Shown here one piece after another: positions 25,378 to 33,915 of a stretch of 64,000 nucleotides of DNA; the first letter of the stretch is position 1, and every line of letters begins with the position of its first letter. Origin of the DNA: Sagittula sp048553715 (GTDB lineage: Bacteria; Pseudomonadota; Alphaproteobacteria; Rhodobacterales; Rhodobacteraceae). A model generated the notes under the pieces. It made no database searches and was not told the DNA's origin. It saw nothing but the letters and a program-made list of their open reading frames with translations. The stretch is from assembly GCF_048553715.1 (NCBI RefSeq), contig NZ_JBLZNC010000002.1:434001-498000 (forward strand), given 5' to 3'. Both the position numbers and the translations under genes were made by a program.

Positions 25378-25413
25378 AAAACGGCGCGGGCCTTCTCAGG
25401 TCCGCGCCGTTTT
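25378..25413. terminator. Bidirectional intrinsic terminator between apt and phaZ
   Basis: A perfect 12-bp stem, AAAACGGCGCGG (25378-25389) with CCGCGCCGTTTT (25402-25413), and a 12-base loop. T-tracts are formed on both strands, and the flanking genes are convergent. Confidence 0.85.
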
Positions 25414-25431
25414 ACGTTTAGCATTAAAGCC

Positions 25432-26703
25432 TTAGCTGAGTGAGACCACGTTCCCGCCCTCGGCTGTGGCGTCACCGCTGTTCTCATCGATGAAGTTCAA
25501 CACAAGCGGGCGGATATTGTTGCGCCAGCTTTTGCCCGCAAAGATCCCGTAGTGACCTGCGCCCGGCTCCACATGCGAGGCCTTCTTGCTGTCCGGCAGC
25601 CCCGAACACAGTGCAAGCGCCGCGATACATTGCCCCGGCGCGGTGATGTCATCCTTGGCCCCTTCGACGGTTTTGACAGCCACATTGGTGATGGCGGCCA
25701 TGTCGACCTTATGCCCTTTGACGACAAATTCGTTCTTCGCAATTTCGCAGTTCTTGAAGATCCGCTCGACCGTGGACAGGTAGAATTCGGCGGGCATGTC
25801 CATGACGGCAAGGTATTCGTCATAGAACCGGTTGTGGGCGTCGTGATCCGATGCCTCGCCCCGGCTGACGCGCATGATCTGGTCCTGAAACGCCGTCCCG
25901 TGACGATCCGAATTCATCGACATGAACGAGGCGAGTTGCAGCAGCCCTGGATAAACCATGCGGCCCACTCCGGGATATTTGAATCCGACGCGCTGGATCA
26001 TCGTCTCTTCAAGCTGGCCCATGGTGACGCGGTGCCCGAAATCGGTAACGTCGGTTGCCACGGCATTGGGATCAATCGGCCCGCCGATCAGCGTCAACGT
26101 GCGCGGCTGCGCCTCTGGCTCAAGCTCGGCAAGGTAGGCGGTTGCGGCCAGCGTCAGCGGCGCGGGCTGGCACACGGCAATCACATGCGAATCCGGCCCG
26201 AGATGGCGCATAAAGTCCATCAGATAGAGCGTATAATCCTCGATATCGAAGGAGCCCGCCGAGACAGGGATGTCACGCGCGTTGTGCCAGTCGGTGATAT
26301 ACACCTCGGCATCGGGAATCAGCGACAGCACGGTGGACCGCAGAAGCGTCGCGTAATGGCCCGACATCGGCGCAACCAGCAAGATCTTGCGCGGCTGCGG
26401 CGCGCGTCCCATCACATCGAAATGGATCAAATCGCCGAAATCTTTTTCGACGACGGTTTTGATCTCGACGAGGTGGTCCTTGCCGTCGGGACAGGTGATC
26501 GACCGAATCCCCCAGTCAGGCTTGACGATCATACGCTCGAACGTGCGCTCCGTGACCTCGCCCCAGGCGGCCATCCATTGCAGCGCAGGGTTGGGCATCG
26601 CGGCAAAGACAGGGTAGGACGCCATCGTGCGCGCCGTCGCCCCAAGCCATTGGTTCGTATTGCGCATCGTTTCCATAAGATCGTAGGTCAACATGTAGCG
26701 CAT
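25432..26703 (-). CDS. phaZ: Intracellular polyhydroxyalkanoate depolymerase
   Basis: A 423-residue alpha/beta-hydrolase. It starts MRYMLTYDLMETMRNTNQWLG, a typical N-terminus of Rhodobacteraceae intracellular PHB depolymerases, and carries KILLVAPMSGHYATLLRSTV, TDWHNARDIP, DYTLYLMDFMRHLG, VIAVCQPAPLTLAATA (the Cys nucleophile region, CxPxP rather than GxSxG) and PGAGHYGIFAGKSW with the late His. It breaks stored polyhydroxybutyrate to 3-hydroxybutyrate oligomers on the granule. ATG 26703 has AGGAG seven bases upstream. It is divergent from phaC across 132 bp, allowing joint control. Confidence 0.93.
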   Translation of the reverse strand: MRYMLTYDLMETMRNTNQWLGATARTMASYPVFAAMPNPALQWMAAWGEVTERTFERMIVKPDWGIRSITCPDGKDHLVEIKTVVEKDFGDLIHFDVMGRAPQPRKILLVAPMSGHYATLLRSTVLSLIPDAEVYITDWHNARDIPVSAGSFDIEDYTLYLMDFMRHLGPDSHVIAVCQPAPLTLAATAYLAELEPEAQPRTLTLIGGPIDPNAVATDVTDFGHRVTMGQLEETMIQRVGFKYPGVGRMVYPGLLQLASFMSMNSDRHGTAFQDQIMRVSRGEASDHDAHNRFYDEYLAVMDMPAEFYLSTVERIFKNCEIAKNEFVVKGHKVDMAAITNVAVKTVEGAKDDITAPGQCIAALALCSGLPDSKKASHVEPGAGHYGIFAGKSWRNNIRPLVLNFIDENSGDATAEGGNVVSLS

Positions 26704-26798
26704 GACTGCCACTCCTATTATCATGGGACCATTGCACCGTGTTTCGTCTGCAGTGGTCCGGCACAGCCTGCCGCACATCCGCAAGACGCGAAGGGCAT

Positions 26799-26818
26799 AT
26801 GCTGCGAGTGCAAAGCAT
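26799..26818. promoter_or_regulatory. PhaR-type dyad in the phaZ-phaC intergenic region
   Basis: ATGCT and AGCAT arms enclose CTGC-GAGT-GCAA (26802-26813), an imperfect match to the CTGC-N3/4-GCAG pattern bound by PhaR repressors. It lies about 20 bp before the phaC start. Assignment rests on motif similarity only. Confidence 0.4.
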
Positions 26819-26835
26819 AAGGGGGGGAGAGTTAA

Positions 26836-28647
26836 ATGACAACAAATACGGTGGTGCCGAGCGAAAACCGCGAAAAGCTCGAGGCGAATTTGAAACGTAT
26901 CGACGAGCTGTCGCAACGGCTTATCAACGCTTTGACCGCACGACATCCGACCCCGAACGCGCTGAATGCCCCCGACAGCACGTTATATGCCAAGGCCGCG
27001 CAGGCCTATATGCACGAATGGATCACCAATCCCGCCAAGCTGATCGAACAGCAAGTGGGCTATTGGGGGAAAACCGTCACCCATTTCATAGAGGCGCAGC
27101 AGGCGCTGGCCGCAGGCAAGCTGGAGGCCCCCGCCCCCAAGCCGCAAACCGGCCGCCCGGACAAACGGTTCCAGAACCCGCTGTGGGAGACCCATCCCTA
27201 TTTCAACTACATCAAGGAACAATACCTGATTAACGCCGAGGCGATCCGCGGCGCGGTCGATCTGATCGAAGACCTCGACCCCATCGAGAAAAAGCGCCTG
27301 TCGTATTTCAGCAAACAGATCGTGGATATGTTTGCGCCGACGAATTTCCTTGCGACCAACCCTGACGCGCTGATGCGCGCGGTCGAGACCGAGGGGGAAA
27401 GCCTTGTCAAAGGGCTGGAGAACCTCGTCGCCGATCTGGAAGCGAACAATGGCGAGATGATCGTGCGGCTGGTGGATGAGGGCGCCTTTGAGGTTGGCGG
27501 CAACATTGCCACGGCCGAAGGCGACGTGGTCTTTCGCAACAAGATGATGGAGATCATCCAGTACAAAGCCACCACCGAGACGGTGCATGAAACGCCCATC
27601 GTCCTGTTCCCGCCGTGGATCAACAAATTCTACATCCTCGACTTGAAGCCCAAGAACTCGCTTATCCGCTGGATCGTGGATCAAGGGTACACGCTGTTCG
27701 TCGTCTCCTGGGTCAATCCCGATCATGGTTACCGCGACACGGGCATGGAACATTATGTCGAGGACGGTTTCCTCAAGGCGATCGAGGTCGCCAAGGACAT
27801 CTGTGATGTCCCGAAGGTCAACGCCGTGGGCTATTGTATCGCCGGAACCACCCTGTCGATCACGCTTGCTCTGATGAAAAAGCGCGGTGACAAATCCGTC
27901 AAATCCGCGACGTTTTTCACCGCGCTGACGGACTTCAGCGATCAGGGGGAATTTACCCCCTTCTTGCAGGAAGACTTTGCCGAGGGCATCGAACAGGAAA
28001 TCACCCAAGAGGGCATCCTGCCCCATTTCATCATGGCGCGGACCTTTTCGTTTTTGCGGTCCAACGATCTGATCTACGGCCCCGCCATCCGGTCCTATAT
28101 GCTGGGAGAGACCCCGCCCGCGTTCGATTTGCTGTACTGGAACGGCGATGGCGCGAACCTGCCCGGCAAGATGTTCACCCAGTATCTGCGCGGTCTGTGC
28201 CAGCGTAACGAATTTGCCGAAGGCCGGTACGAGCTTTGCGGCGAAACGCTTTCGGTGAAGGACGTGGACGTGCCGTTGATGTCGATTGCAACCGAAACCG
28301 ACCATATAGCGGCGGCGCGGGACGTCTATCGCGGTGTTCAGATGATGGGATCGAAGTCCAAGACCTTTGTTCTTGGGCAGTCGGGTCACATCGCGGGGAT
28401 CGTCAACCCGCCGGGCAAGGATAAATACGGCCACTACCTGAACGACAACCTGAGCGAGAGCTTTGACGACTGGAAGGCCCACGCCGAATACCATGTGGGG
28501 TCGTGGTGGCCCCATTGGGAAAAGTGGCTTAAGAAACGGTCCGGGAAGAAAGTCCCTGCACGCATAGCGGGTGATTCTGGCTACGACGTGCTGGAAGCAG
28601 CACCGGGATCTTACGTTAGGTTAAAAGCTGCCAAACAATTTCAGTGA
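26836..28647 (+). CDS. phaC: Class I polyhydroxyalkanoate synthase
   Basis: A 603-residue synthase that polymerises 3-hydroxyacyl-CoA into storage polyester. The N-terminal PhaC_N-type domain has NPLWETHPYFNYIKEQYL. The catalytic domain carries the lipase-like box GYCIAG with nucleophile Cys334, then LTDFSDQGEFTPF, ATETDHIAAARDVY (Asp) and GQSGHIAGIVNPPG (His). FPPWINKFYILDLKPKNSL is also diagnostic of class I enzymes. Length suits class I, which needs no PhaE partner. It is divergent from phaZ and 129 bp upstream of the phasin gene, giving a synthesis, breakdown and granule-coat set. Confidence 0.96.
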   Translation: MTTNTVVPSENREKLEANLKRIDELSQRLINALTARHPTPNALNAPDSTLYAKAAQAYMHEWITNPAKLIEQQVGYWGKTVTHFIEAQQALAAGKLEAPAPKPQTGRPDKRFQNPLWETHPYFNYIKEQYLINAEAIRGAVDLIEDLDPIEKKRLSYFSKQIVDMFAPTNFLATNPDALMRAVETEGESLVKGLENLVADLEANNGEMIVRLVDEGAFEVGGNIATAEGDVVFRNKMMEIIQYKATTETVHETPIVLFPPWINKFYILDLKPKNSLIRWIVDQGYTLFVVSWVNPDHGYRDTGMEHYVEDGFLKAIEVAKDICDVPKVNAVGYCIAGTTLSITLALMKKRGDKSVKSATFFTALTDFSDQGEFTPFLQEDFAEGIEQEITQEGILPHFIMARTFSFLRSNDLIYGPAIRSYMLGETPPAFDLLYWNGDGANLPGKMFTQYLRGLCQRNEFAEGRYELCGETLSVKDVDVPLMSIATETDHIAAARDVYRGVQMMGSKSKTFVLGQSGHIAGIVNPPGKDKYGHYLNDNLSESFDDWKAHAEYHVGSWWPHWEKWLKKRSGKKVPARIAGDSGYDVLEAAPGSYVRLKAAKQFQ

Positions 28648-28665
28648 CTTGGCCTTGTCTCTTTG

Positions 28666-28706
28666 CTGCAGCGCAGAAAAAACTTGAAATGCTGCGTCGC
28701 AGCATT
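28666..28706 (+). promoter_or_regulatory. Two PhaR-type CTGC-N3-GCAG dyads upstream of the phasin gene
   Basis: CTGC-AGC-GCAG is at 28666-28676, and a longer perfect dyad AATGCTGCGTCGCAGCATT is at 28688-28706. A further CTGCGCAG palindrome is at 28743-28754. PhaR represses phasin genes by binding CTGC-N3/4-GCAG until PHA titrates it away; this is known for related bacteria. No phaR gene is in this window. Confidence 0.6.
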
Positions 28707-28776
28707 CATATTATTGGCAGACGCTGAGACACGGGGTGGGCCCGCTGCGCAGCGGAGAGACAAGGAACTCACTACA

Positions 28777-29226
28777 ATGGCACAGACCCAAGATTTCACC
28801 GCGATGATGAAAGACATGATGGGCGCATTCCCCGTCGACACCAAAGCGATGGAAGATGCGTTCAAAACCACCGCATCCATGAACGAAAAGCTTTCCGCCG
28901 TGGCGCTGGAAGCGGCTGAAAAGTCCACCGAGCTGTCCGCTGCATGGACCAAGGAAACGCTGACCAAGCTGTCCGCGATGACCTCCGCCAAGTCCGAGCC
29001 CGCAGATTACGCCAAAGCGATGACCGATTTCGCATCCGCTCAGGCCGAAACCGCAGCCGAGAACATGGCCGCTTTCGCCGAGATCGCGAAAAAGGTCCAG
29101 ATGGACACCGTGGAACTGATGATGGCCGCCGGTAAGGACATCTCGGAAGACATGACCGCCGCAGCCAAGAAAGCGTCGGAAGAGATGACCGCATCCGTGA
29201 AGAAAGCCACCGAAGCGGCGAAATAA
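28777..29226 (+). CDS. phaP: Phasin, PHA granule-associated protein
   Basis: A 149-residue, Ala/Lys/Glu/Met-rich helical protein starting MAQTQDFTAMMKDMMGAFP. Heptad-like patterns run through most of it (AFKTTASMNEKLSAVALEAAEK and the final AAAKKASEEMTASVKKATEAAK), giving the amphipathic helices typical of phasins that coat polyhydroxybutyrate granules. AAGGA lies about ten bases before ATG 28777. The PhaR-type dyads upstream and the position after phaC support the call. The usual downstream phaR repressor gene is not present; a channel gene on the other strand follows. Confidence 0.88.
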   Translation: MAQTQDFTAMMKDMMGAFPVDTKAMEDAFKTTASMNEKLSAVALEAAEKSTELSAAWTKETLTKLSAMTSAKSEPADYAKAMTDFASAQAETAAENMAAFAEIAKKVQMDTVELMMAAGKDISEDMTAAAKKASEEMTASVKKATEAAK

Positions 29227-29293
29227 TACCGCGCCTCATCTGAGGCACGGAAAACAGCTTTGCGCCCTCTCCTCCCATTTGGCGCAAAATCCT

Positions 29294-29319
29294 GAGGCGG
29301 TCACTTCGGTGGCCGCCTC
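29294..29319 (+). terminator. Terminator after the phasin gene
   Basis: GAGGCGGTCAC pairs with GTGGCCGCCTC (29294-29319, one mismatch) around a TTCG-type loop, followed by TTCTGCTTT. Confidence 0.6.
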
Positions 29320-29369
29320 TTCTGCTTTACGCACTGGCTCGGGTGACAAAGTCTCCGACCTTTAAAAGA

Positions 29370-29403
29370 AAACCGCCGCAAAGCACGGGGCCTGCGGCGG
29401 TTT
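29370..29403 (-). terminator. Terminator of the mechanosensitive channel gene
   Basis: An 11-bp stem, AAACCGCCGCA (29370-29380) with TGCGGCGGTTT (29393-29403). On the minus strand it is followed by TCTTTT, as expected for the end of the channel transcript. Confidence 0.75.
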
Positions 29404-29417
29404 CTTGTCAGTGGTGA

Positions 29418-31739
29418 TCAGCGCCCGTCATCACCGGGCGGTTCGTCATCGGGGTCTTTCTCGATATCACGGGCAGCACCGCTGTCTTTGGCCGGTGGCT
29501 CTGCCTTGACCTCGATCACCTCTTTGGGCGCTTCTTCGATGCGAATGGGCGCTGCCGGCGCGCGACCTTGTTTGTCCTCGCCAAAGTAGATCGTCTGATG
29601 CGGGAACGGGATGTCGATGCCACGCTCGTCAAAGATCCGCTTGAGGATCTCGTTATAGGCGCGGCCCAGCCCCCATTGCGTGCCGGGCACGGTTTTGATC
29701 CGCGCGCGCACCACCAGCTCGGACGCGCCAAAGCTGTTGAGACCGAACCACTGCAGATCCTCAAGGATATTCTTGCCGTGGTCGGGATGGTTGCGCAGTT
29801 CTTCAAAGCCATCGAACATCGCCTGTTTCGCGTCATCGATATTCTCGCGGTAAGCAATGCCCATATCCGTGACGCAATAGGCAAATTCACGCATGTAGTT
29901 GGACACCATATCAACCGAAGAAAACGGAATGATATGGAACGCGCCGTGCAAATCGCGCAGCGACACAGAGCGGATCGTCAGACGTTCAACGGTGCCCGTC
30001 GTCCCCCCTGCTGTCACCACATCACCGACATTCATGGCGTTTTCCAGCTGGATGAATACGCCGGTGATAATGTCCTGCACCAGCTTTTGCGCGCCAAAAC
30101 CAATGGCCAGACCCAGCACACCGGCAGAGGCGATCAGCGGCGCGATGTCGATGCCGACCTCGGACAGCACAAACATCAAGGTGATCACCACCAGCACAAT
30201 CGTCACCGCATTGCGCAGCAGCGACAACAAGGTGCTTTCACGCGCGGTCGGCACCGATCCGAATTCCGGGTTCAGCCGGAAATCCACCCAAGAGTTCACC
30301 GCCAGCCAAACAAGGAAAGAGAACAGCAAGATGAACAGGATCGACACGATCGTGCCCGTCATTTGCACACCAACCTGGCTTTCCATCCAGCCTTGGGCGT
30401 CGACGATGCCCACTGTGCTGAGCGTGAACAACACCACCGCGGCAAAGATCAGCAGCTTCACCGCTGTCAGAACCCGCGGCACAAAGGCGTTCAGCCGCCG
30501 CTCCAGAAGCGGCAACCGTTCGGACACGCCAGAGGGGACGTGGATGCCCCGCGCGACGATCCGGCTGACAATGTTCGACACGATGAAGGCCACGACAATG
30601 GCGCCCAGCACCTTTGCCGATGCGCCCAGCATCGGGAACAGGACACCACCGGGGCGCGCCAGCACCACCGCCAGCAGCACAGCAAGATAGACCAGCGCGG
30701 CCACATACCAGTTGCGCGCCAGCACACGCACAAAATGCCCCGCCTCTGCCATGCGGTTGCCCAGCAGCCAGTCCGCCACGGGCTTGCGGTAGCGGATCAC
30801 CTGCACCATCACGATAAGGATCGCCAAGGCCGAGATCACCGTCGATACGCCGCGACCCGTCATGAAATTGACGTTCTGGTTGATGATCGGCACCACCAAA
30901 AGCTGGCCGTAGCCCAGCAAACTGATGATAAACGCGCTCCACCGGTTCAGCTTGCGCGCACCTGCGTCGGGCATGGGAATGGGGCGCAGCTCTGACGTTG
31001 TGGGCGACAGGATCGCGCGGGTGACCATCTTCACCGTTTCAACAATCAAAAACGCGTTCAGATACAGCGATTGACGGATGCCGATTTCGCCCACCGAGCC
31101 AAAAACCAACAGCGCCAGCAGATAGCCAACGCCCCATGCGATCACGACCACCACCGCGTCGATCAGCACCGATCCGATGATAATCATGGCCGTCTGCATC
31201 GGGCCGCGTTCATGTGCAGCCGACCCCATCCGGCGGTACAGCTGCTTGGAGGTCACGCGCAGCAGATTGTAGATCACAACCGTTGTGATGATCACCAGCG
31301 CCAGTTCACGCAAGGAATCCCAGATCACTTGCGGATCGATGGAGGTAGCATCGCTCAGCACACGTGGCGCGCGTTCGAGATGCTGCCAAAAGCCTGCCAA
31401 AGTCGTGCCGACCTGCTCCGCCGCGTTCTGGGTGGCCCGCGCCACACGCCTGCTGATCGAGACTTCCTCTTCGGCGGCGACCTCGGCGGCCTCGGACGGC
31501 AGATCCTCGGCGGTGCCTTCCCCTACACGGGTCAGCGCCTCGATCAACGCTTCGCGCGTGCTTTCATCGCTGAGCAAATCCGCAAGGGCGCTGGCCTGTT
31601 CCGCGCTCAACGCACTGTCGGCGGCCTCCGTGGCTGTGGTGCTAGCGGTCTCTTGTGCCTGCGCCGCGAGAGGCGTCATGGTCAAGACCATCAATCCCAG
31701 AATAAAGGCGGAGAGCGCCCGCCAAACATACAATCTCAT
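29418..31739 (-). CDS. MscS-family mechanosensitive ion channel, large form
   Basis: A 773-residue inner-membrane protein. It starts with a signal peptide (ALSAFILGLMVLTMTPLAAQAQE), has a periplasmic Ala/Glu-rich part, then about ten hydrophobic segments, and finally the MscS core. The pore helix region is IDIAPLIASAGVLGLAIGFGAQKLVQDIITGVFIQLENAMNVGDVV, followed by the beta domain (GTVERLTIRSVSLRDLHGAFHIIPFS) and the alpha/beta cytoplasmic cage. A Glu/Asp/Pro-rich tail ends it. It acts as a pressure valve during hypo-osmotic shock; the extra N-terminal region makes it closer to YbdG/YjeP-like large channels than to minimal MscS. It stands as a single gene. Confidence 0.93.
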   Translation of the reverse strand: MRLYVWRALSAFILGLMVLTMTPLAAQAQETASTTATEAADSALSAEQASALADLLSDESTREALIEALTRVGEGTAEDLPSEAAEVAAEEEVSISRRVARATQNAAEQVGTTLAGFWQHLERAPRVLSDATSIDPQVIWDSLRELALVIITTVVIYNLLRVTSKQLYRRMGSAAHERGPMQTAMIIIGSVLIDAVVVVIAWGVGYLLALLVFGSVGEIGIRQSLYLNAFLIVETVKMVTRAILSPTTSELRPIPMPDAGARKLNRWSAFIISLLGYGQLLVVPIINQNVNFMTGRGVSTVISALAILIVMVQVIRYRKPVADWLLGNRMAEAGHFVRVLARNWYVAALVYLAVLLAVVLARPGGVLFPMLGASAKVLGAIVVAFIVSNIVSRIVARGIHVPSGVSERLPLLERRLNAFVPRVLTAVKLLIFAAVVLFTLSTVGIVDAQGWMESQVGVQMTGTIVSILFILLFSFLVWLAVNSWVDFRLNPEFGSVPTARESTLLSLLRNAVTIVLVVITLMFVLSEVGIDIAPLIASAGVLGLAIGFGAQKLVQDIITGVFIQLENAMNVGDVVTAGGTTGTVERLTIRSVSLRDLHGAFHIIPFSSVDMVSNYMREFAYCVTDMGIAYRENIDDAKQAMFDGFEELRNHPDHGKNILEDLQWFGLNSFGASELVVRARIKTVPGTQWGLGRAYNEILKRIFDERGIDIPFPHQTIYFGEDKQGRAPAAPIRIEEAPKEVIEVKAEPPAKDSGAARDIEKDPDDEPPGDDGR

Positions 31740-31828
31740 CGCTTCTTCCGTAACTTGTTCTTAACACATTGACCTAGCGCCATTGCCCGAACGTCAAGCC
31801 ATGCACATGCAGGGCTGTGAACGCGAAC

Positions 31829-31849
31829 GGCGACCCCTATAGGGTCGCC
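31829..31849. terminator. Hairpin downstream of the CoA-transferase genes
   Basis: GGCGACCC (31829-31836) pairs with GGGTCGCC (31842-31849) with a 5-base loop. No T-tract follows on the minus strand, so its terminator role is tentative. Confidence 0.4.
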
Positions 31850-31877
31850 GCAGCCGGTTCATCTTTGACGTGCAGGA

Positions 31878-32501
31878 TCAGACGATGGTCGCCTCGGTCG
31901 CGGCGCGCAGCTCTTCCTCGGTCACACCATCGGCGGTTTCCACGATCTTCAACCCGCCCTCGACCACGTCGAGCACCCCGAGATTTGTGATGATGCGGTC
32001 CACCACACCCTTGCCGGTCAGTGGCAGGGTACATTCTTTCAACAGCTTCGATTCGCCGTGCTTGTTCTGGTGATCCATCACGACGATGACCTTGCCGACA
32101 CCGGCCACCAGATCCATCGCGCCGCCCATGCCTTTGACCAGCTTGCCCGGGATCATCCAGTTTGCCAGATCGCCGTTTTCCGCGACCTCCATAGCCCCCA
32201 GAATGGCCGCAGCGATCTTGCCACCGCGGATCATCCCGAAGGACGTCGCGCTGTCAAAGTAGGACGTGCGGTTCAACTCGGTGATCGTCTGCTTGCCCGC
32301 ATTGATCAGGTCGGGGTCTTCTTCCCCCTCAAAGGGAAACGGCCCCATGCCCAGCATGCCGTTTTCCGACTGCAGGGTGATGTCCTTGTCACCGACATAG
32401 TTCGCCACCAGCGTCGGGATACCGATGCCGAGGTTGACATACATTCCGTCGTCGAGCTCTTGCGCCGCGCGCGCGGCCATTTGGTTGCGATCCCAAGGCA
32501 T
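31878..32501 (-). CDS. scoB: 3-oxoacid CoA-transferase, subunit B
   Basis: A 207-residue beta subunit. It begins MPWDRNQMAARAAQELDDG, then MYVNLGIGIPTLVANYV, and has the catalytic Glu in LQSENGMLGMGPFP, the family's (S)ENG motif. Later segments MIRGGKIAAAILGAMEV and KGMGGAMDLVAGVGKVIV are also diagnostic. With subunit A it moves CoA from succinyl-CoA to acetoacetate or another 3-oxoacid. The start overlaps the subunit A stop codon by one base (TAATG), so the two subunits are coupled. The PHA genes 3 kb away produce 3-hydroxybutyrate, whose oxidation product is this enzyme's likely substrate. Confidence 0.92.
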   Translation of the reverse strand: MPWDRNQMAARAAQELDDGMYVNLGIGIPTLVANYVGDKDITLQSENGMLGMGPFPFEGEEDPDLINAGKQTITELNRTSYFDSATSFGMIRGGKIAAAILGAMEVAENGDLANWMIPGKLVKGMGGAMDLVAGVGKVIVVMDHQNKHGESKLLKECTLPLTGKGVVDRIITNLGVLDVVEGGLKIVETADGVTEEELRAATEATIV

Positions 32502-33205
32502 TATGCGTCCTCCCGCGTGCGCACGGTGCGCTGTTCGATGCGTTTCTCGTGATCGCCCTGGATCAGGCGGTGCACGTAGATGCCGGGCAGATGAATGTGA
32601 TCGGGGTCCAGTGCGCCGGGTTCGACGATCTCCTCGACCTCCATCACGCAGACCTTGCCGCACATGGCCGCTGGCGGGTTGAAGTTGCGCGCGGTCTTGC
32701 GGAAAATCGCGTTGCCGGTGGTGTCGGCCTTCCACGCCTTGACGATGGACAGATCGGCAAAGATCCCCTCTTCAAGGATATAGTCCTGACCGTTCCAGGA
32801 TTTCACATCCTTGCCTTCCGCGATCACGGTGCCTACGCCGGTTTTGGTGTAGAAGCCCGGAATGCCCGCGCCACCGGCGCGCATGCGCTCGGCCAGCGTG
32901 CCTTGGGGGTTGAATTCCAGCTCAAGCTCGCCGGACAGATACTGGCGCATGAATTCCGCGTTCTCGCCCACATAGGACGACATCATCTTTTTGACCTGAC
33001 GGGTGGCCAGCAGCTTGCCCAGACCAAAGCCATCGACACCGGCATTGTTCGACGCAACGGTCAGATCCTTCACCCCGCTGTCCGCGATGGCATCGATCAG
33101 CAGCTCTGGAATGCCGCACAGCCCGAAGCCGCCCGCTGCGATCAGCATGCCGTCTGTCAGCAAACCGTCGAGCGCCTCCTGTGCGGAGCCGTAGACTTTC
33201 TTCAT
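32501..33205 (-). CDS. scoA: 3-oxoacid CoA-transferase, subunit A
   Basis: A 234-residue alpha subunit. It starts MKKVYGSAQEALDGLLTDGM, has IAAGGFGLCGIPELLIDAI (the GGFGxxGxP CoA-binding signature), SNNAGVDGFGLGKLL, and ends near HIHLPGIYVHRLIQGDHEKRIEQRTVR. ATG 33205 has GGGAGGG upstream. Together with subunit B it activates acetoacetate as acetoacetyl-CoA. A large perfect inverted repeat lies 68 bp upstream of its start, between it and the SOD gene, and may control it or end the SOD transcript. Confidence 0.92.
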   Translation of the reverse strand: MKKVYGSAQEALDGLLTDGMLIAAGGFGLCGIPELLIDAIADSGVKDLTVASNNAGVDGFGLGKLLATRQVKKMMSSYVGENAEFMRQYLSGELELEFNPQGTLAERMRAGGAGIPGFYTKTGVGTVIAEGKDVKSWNGQDYILEEGIFADLSIVKAWKADTTGNAIFRKTARNFNPPAAMCGKVCVMEVEEIVEPGALDPDHIHLPGIYVHRLIQGDHEKRIEQRTVRTREDA

Positions 33206-33272
33206 GGAACCCTCCCTGAATGACGTTGCGAAAGTTTTCGCCGCTCTGCAGCGTAGAGTCAACGCGGGCCAA

Positions 33273-33311
33273 GCCTCTGCGCCTGATACAAAAAGTGACA
33301 GGCGCAGAGGC
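33273..33311. repeat. Perfect 13-bp inverted repeat between sodC and scoA
   Basis: GCCTCTGCGCCTG (33273-33285) and CAGGCGCAGAGGC (33299-33311) are exact reverse complements around a 13-base AT-rich loop. There is no T-tract on the minus strand, so a plain intrinsic terminator is not the only reading; an operator or an mRNA stabiliser is possible. Confidence 0.85.
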
Positions 33312-33321
33312 ATATGGTGGC

Positions 33322-33825
33322 TTAGCCGCCCAAGATCCCGCAGGCGACACGGTCCCCTGCCCCGCCAATCGGCTGCGTCAGGTGATCATCCGCGTTCTCG
33401 TGGATGATAAAGGCCGCGCCGTCCTCATCCAGCAGGGTCTCCAACGTGACGAGGGATGTAAAGGCCTCCATCTCGCCGATACCGTCGGAGGCCACGAAAA
33501 GGTTGGGCAGATCGCCCATTTCGGGGCCATCGGGGTTCAGCAGCCCATGACCGCCCTCGATTTTGCCCACATGCCCGCCAGAGGTGGTAAAGCCTTCGGA
33601 CGGATCACAGGTGCCTTCGGCATGCAGATGCAGCCCGTGTTTGCCGGGTTCAAGCCCCTCGACCCGTAGGTGGATCAGCAGGCCGTTGGGCCCTTCGGTC
33701 AGGGTCGCCTCGCCGATGGGCGCGCCCTCCAGACCGATGATGTCGCTGGTCACGGGGGCGGCGGTTTGGGCTGTAGCAGCCGTGGCGCACAGCAGGCCAA
33801 GGGCAGTAAGTGCGGCGCGTGTCAT
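33322..33825 (-). CDS. sodC: Periplasmic Cu/Zn superoxide dismutase family protein
   Basis: A 167-residue protein with a signal peptide (MTRAALTALGLLCATAATAQ). Copper-site residues are visible: GLHLHAEGTC, TTSGGHVG and IIHENADDH. The disulfide pair is C in AEGTC and C in RVACG; GGAGDRVACG is the family C-terminus. Zinc-site residues include H in EGGHGLLNP and D in MGDLPN, but the His usually three residues before that Asp appears to be Glu (GPEMGD). It should convert periplasmic superoxide to peroxide; whether zinc binding is altered is uncertain. ATG 33825 has AAAGGAG upstream. Confidence 0.87.
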   Translation of the reverse strand: MTRAALTALGLLCATAATAQTAAPVTSDIIGLEGAPIGEATLTEGPNGLLIHLRVEGLEPGKHGLHLHAEGTCDPSEGFTTSGGHVGKIEGGHGLLNPDGPEMGDLPNLFVASDGIGEMEAFTSLVTLETLLDEDGAAFIIHENADDHLTQPIGGAGDRVACGILGG

Positions 33826-33856
33826 GAGTGGTCTCCTTTGATGGTGCGCCAAAACA

Positions 33857-33887
33857 AAGGCGCACCGGATCAACTCCGGCGCGCCTT
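33857..33887 (-). terminator. Terminator of the L,D-transpeptidase gene
   Basis: AAGGCGCACCGG (33857-33868) pairs with CCGGCGCGCCTT (33876-33887) through 12 bp with one G-T pair on the minus strand. The minus strand continues with TGTTTTG. It lies between the L,D-transpeptidase stop and the sodC start. Confidence 0.7.
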
Positions 33888-33915
33888 GTTTGTTCACAAG
33901 ATCATAGGCTTAGGC

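Noticed and set aside
29568..30995. 475-codon plus-strand frame opposite the MscS-type channel
   Set aside because: Composition is His/Gln/Arg-rich without domains, and the opposite strand encodes a clear channel.
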